NCBI RefSeq assembly: GCF_012163145.1
Contig: NZ_JAAVTX010000001.1
Location: 903,803 to 967,802 of the forward strand
Origin: Falsiroseomonas frigidaquae
Lineage (GTDB): Bacteria; Pseudomonadota; Alphaproteobacteria; Acetobacterales; Acetobacteraceae
Direction of reading: 5' to 3'
Length of the DNA: 64,000 bases
The notes under the pieces are model-generated. The model made no database searches. It saw only the letters and a program-made list of their open reading frames with translations, and was not told where the DNA came from. Within the stretch, counting starts at the first letter, position 1. Every line of letters starts with the position of its first letter. The position numbers were made by a program, and so were the translations under genes. This document shows positions 63,651 through 64,000 of the stretch, piece after piece.

Positions 63651-63680
63651 GGAATGCGTTGATTTGGTGAGGCGAATGGG

Positions 63681-63754
<74 letters not shown>

Positions 63755-63787
63755 GTGGTGGTATGTATGATGTTCCGGTGTGGTGGC

Positions 63788-63908
63788 CCGGCGGCGACCT
63801 ACTCTCCCGAGCCTTAAGGCTCAGTACCATGGGCGCTGGGGTGTTTCACGTCCGAGTTCGGGATGGGATCGGGTGTATCATCCCCGCGATGGCCACCGAG
63901 CCACCAGA
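63788..63908 (-). rRNA. rrf: 5S ribosomal RNA
   Basis: On the minus strand the sequence runs from CTGGTGGC to GCCGCCGG, the two sides of helix I (8 bp with G-U pairs). It includes the conserved CCGATCCCATCCCGAACTCGG, GTGAAAC, and GGGAGAGTAGGTCG blocks. Length is about 120 nt, normal for bacterial 5S; ends are accurate to a few bases. It is followed by tRNA-fMet and a terminator; the 23S gene must lie beyond the right edge. Confidence 0.95.
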
Positions 63909-63942
63909 CCGGAACATCATATGCTGCGGTGTGTGATTTGGT

Positions 63943-63961
63943 TGTGTGTGTGTGTGTGTGT
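63943..63961. repeat. (TG)n dinucleotide repeat in 23S-5S spacer
   Basis: About nine TG units lie in the spacer upstream of 5S in the transcription direction. Dinucleotide runs of this length are unusual in such GC-rich DNA and prone to slippage. The rest of 63909-64000 is spacer without other features. Confidence 0.85.
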
Positions 63962-64000
63962 TGGGTAGATGGAGTGCGGTTTGGTGCTGCGCGCGGCGCT

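Noticed and set aside
63353-63670. Short plus-strand frame before the rRNA operon end
   Set aside because: Overlaps the rRNA terminator; peptide not protein-like, no RBS, no family.

Overview
The window looks like chromosomal DNA of a high-GC alphaproteobacterium, most likely Rhodospirillales/Acetobacteraceae (Roseomonas-like). This is an inference. It rests on the very GC-rich codon third positions, the alphaproteobacterial rRNA operon end (5S followed by tRNA-fMet), the ispH-thrB-rnhA order, and the moaB-slt-udg / ETF-QO neighbourhood. No phage, integrase, IS element or CRISPR array was seen.

Layout. Positions 1-17.5 kb are mostly housekeeping: a TPR-like protein coupled to a LigE-type GST; a cytochrome P460 / DUF1028 / M20 amidohydrolase run; moaB, slt and a uracil-DNA glycosylase on the minus strand; divergent ETF-QO; a HbpS/GlcG protein; a second GST; a lipoprotein; then ispH, thrB and rnhA. 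Positions 17.6-28.6 kb are catabolic: an M20 carbamoylase-like hydrolase, a GntR regulator with a palindromic site, and a class III aminotransferase / orphan solute-binding protein / phosphotriesterase-like operon. A TetR regulator then faces a three-subunit xanthine dehydrogenase-type operon across two matching palindromes. Positions 28.6-40.7 kb hold ExoD, a truncated PPC-domain gene, a PoxB-like ThDP enzyme, an unrecognised repeat-rich membrane protein, a Rap1a-like/glycine-zipper pair, a tightly coupled M20 dipeptidase-AbgT-SLC13-LpxR operon, and a DUF1269 protein.

Positions 40.7-63.1 kb form an envelope-oriented accessory region. It has four related AraC-type regulators. Around them lie a frameshifted RND efflux operon, two patatin-like proteins, a fasciclin protein, MipA/OmpV, a second orphan solute-binding protein, an asparaginase-like protein without its catalytic threonines, an AI-2E family permease, a DcaP-like porin and an alpha/beta hydrolase. 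The most original observation is a duplicated head-to-head module: a small exported protein with a shared TPRGV...LLNxLQ core, divergent from an AraC-type regulator, at about 41 kb and again at about 54.3 kb.

The right edge is the 3' end of a minus-strand rRNA operon: the spacer after 23S (23S itself is outside), 5S rRNA, tRNA-fMet and an intrinsic terminator. Several intergenic regions carry short tandem repeats of 13-17 bp in three or four copies.
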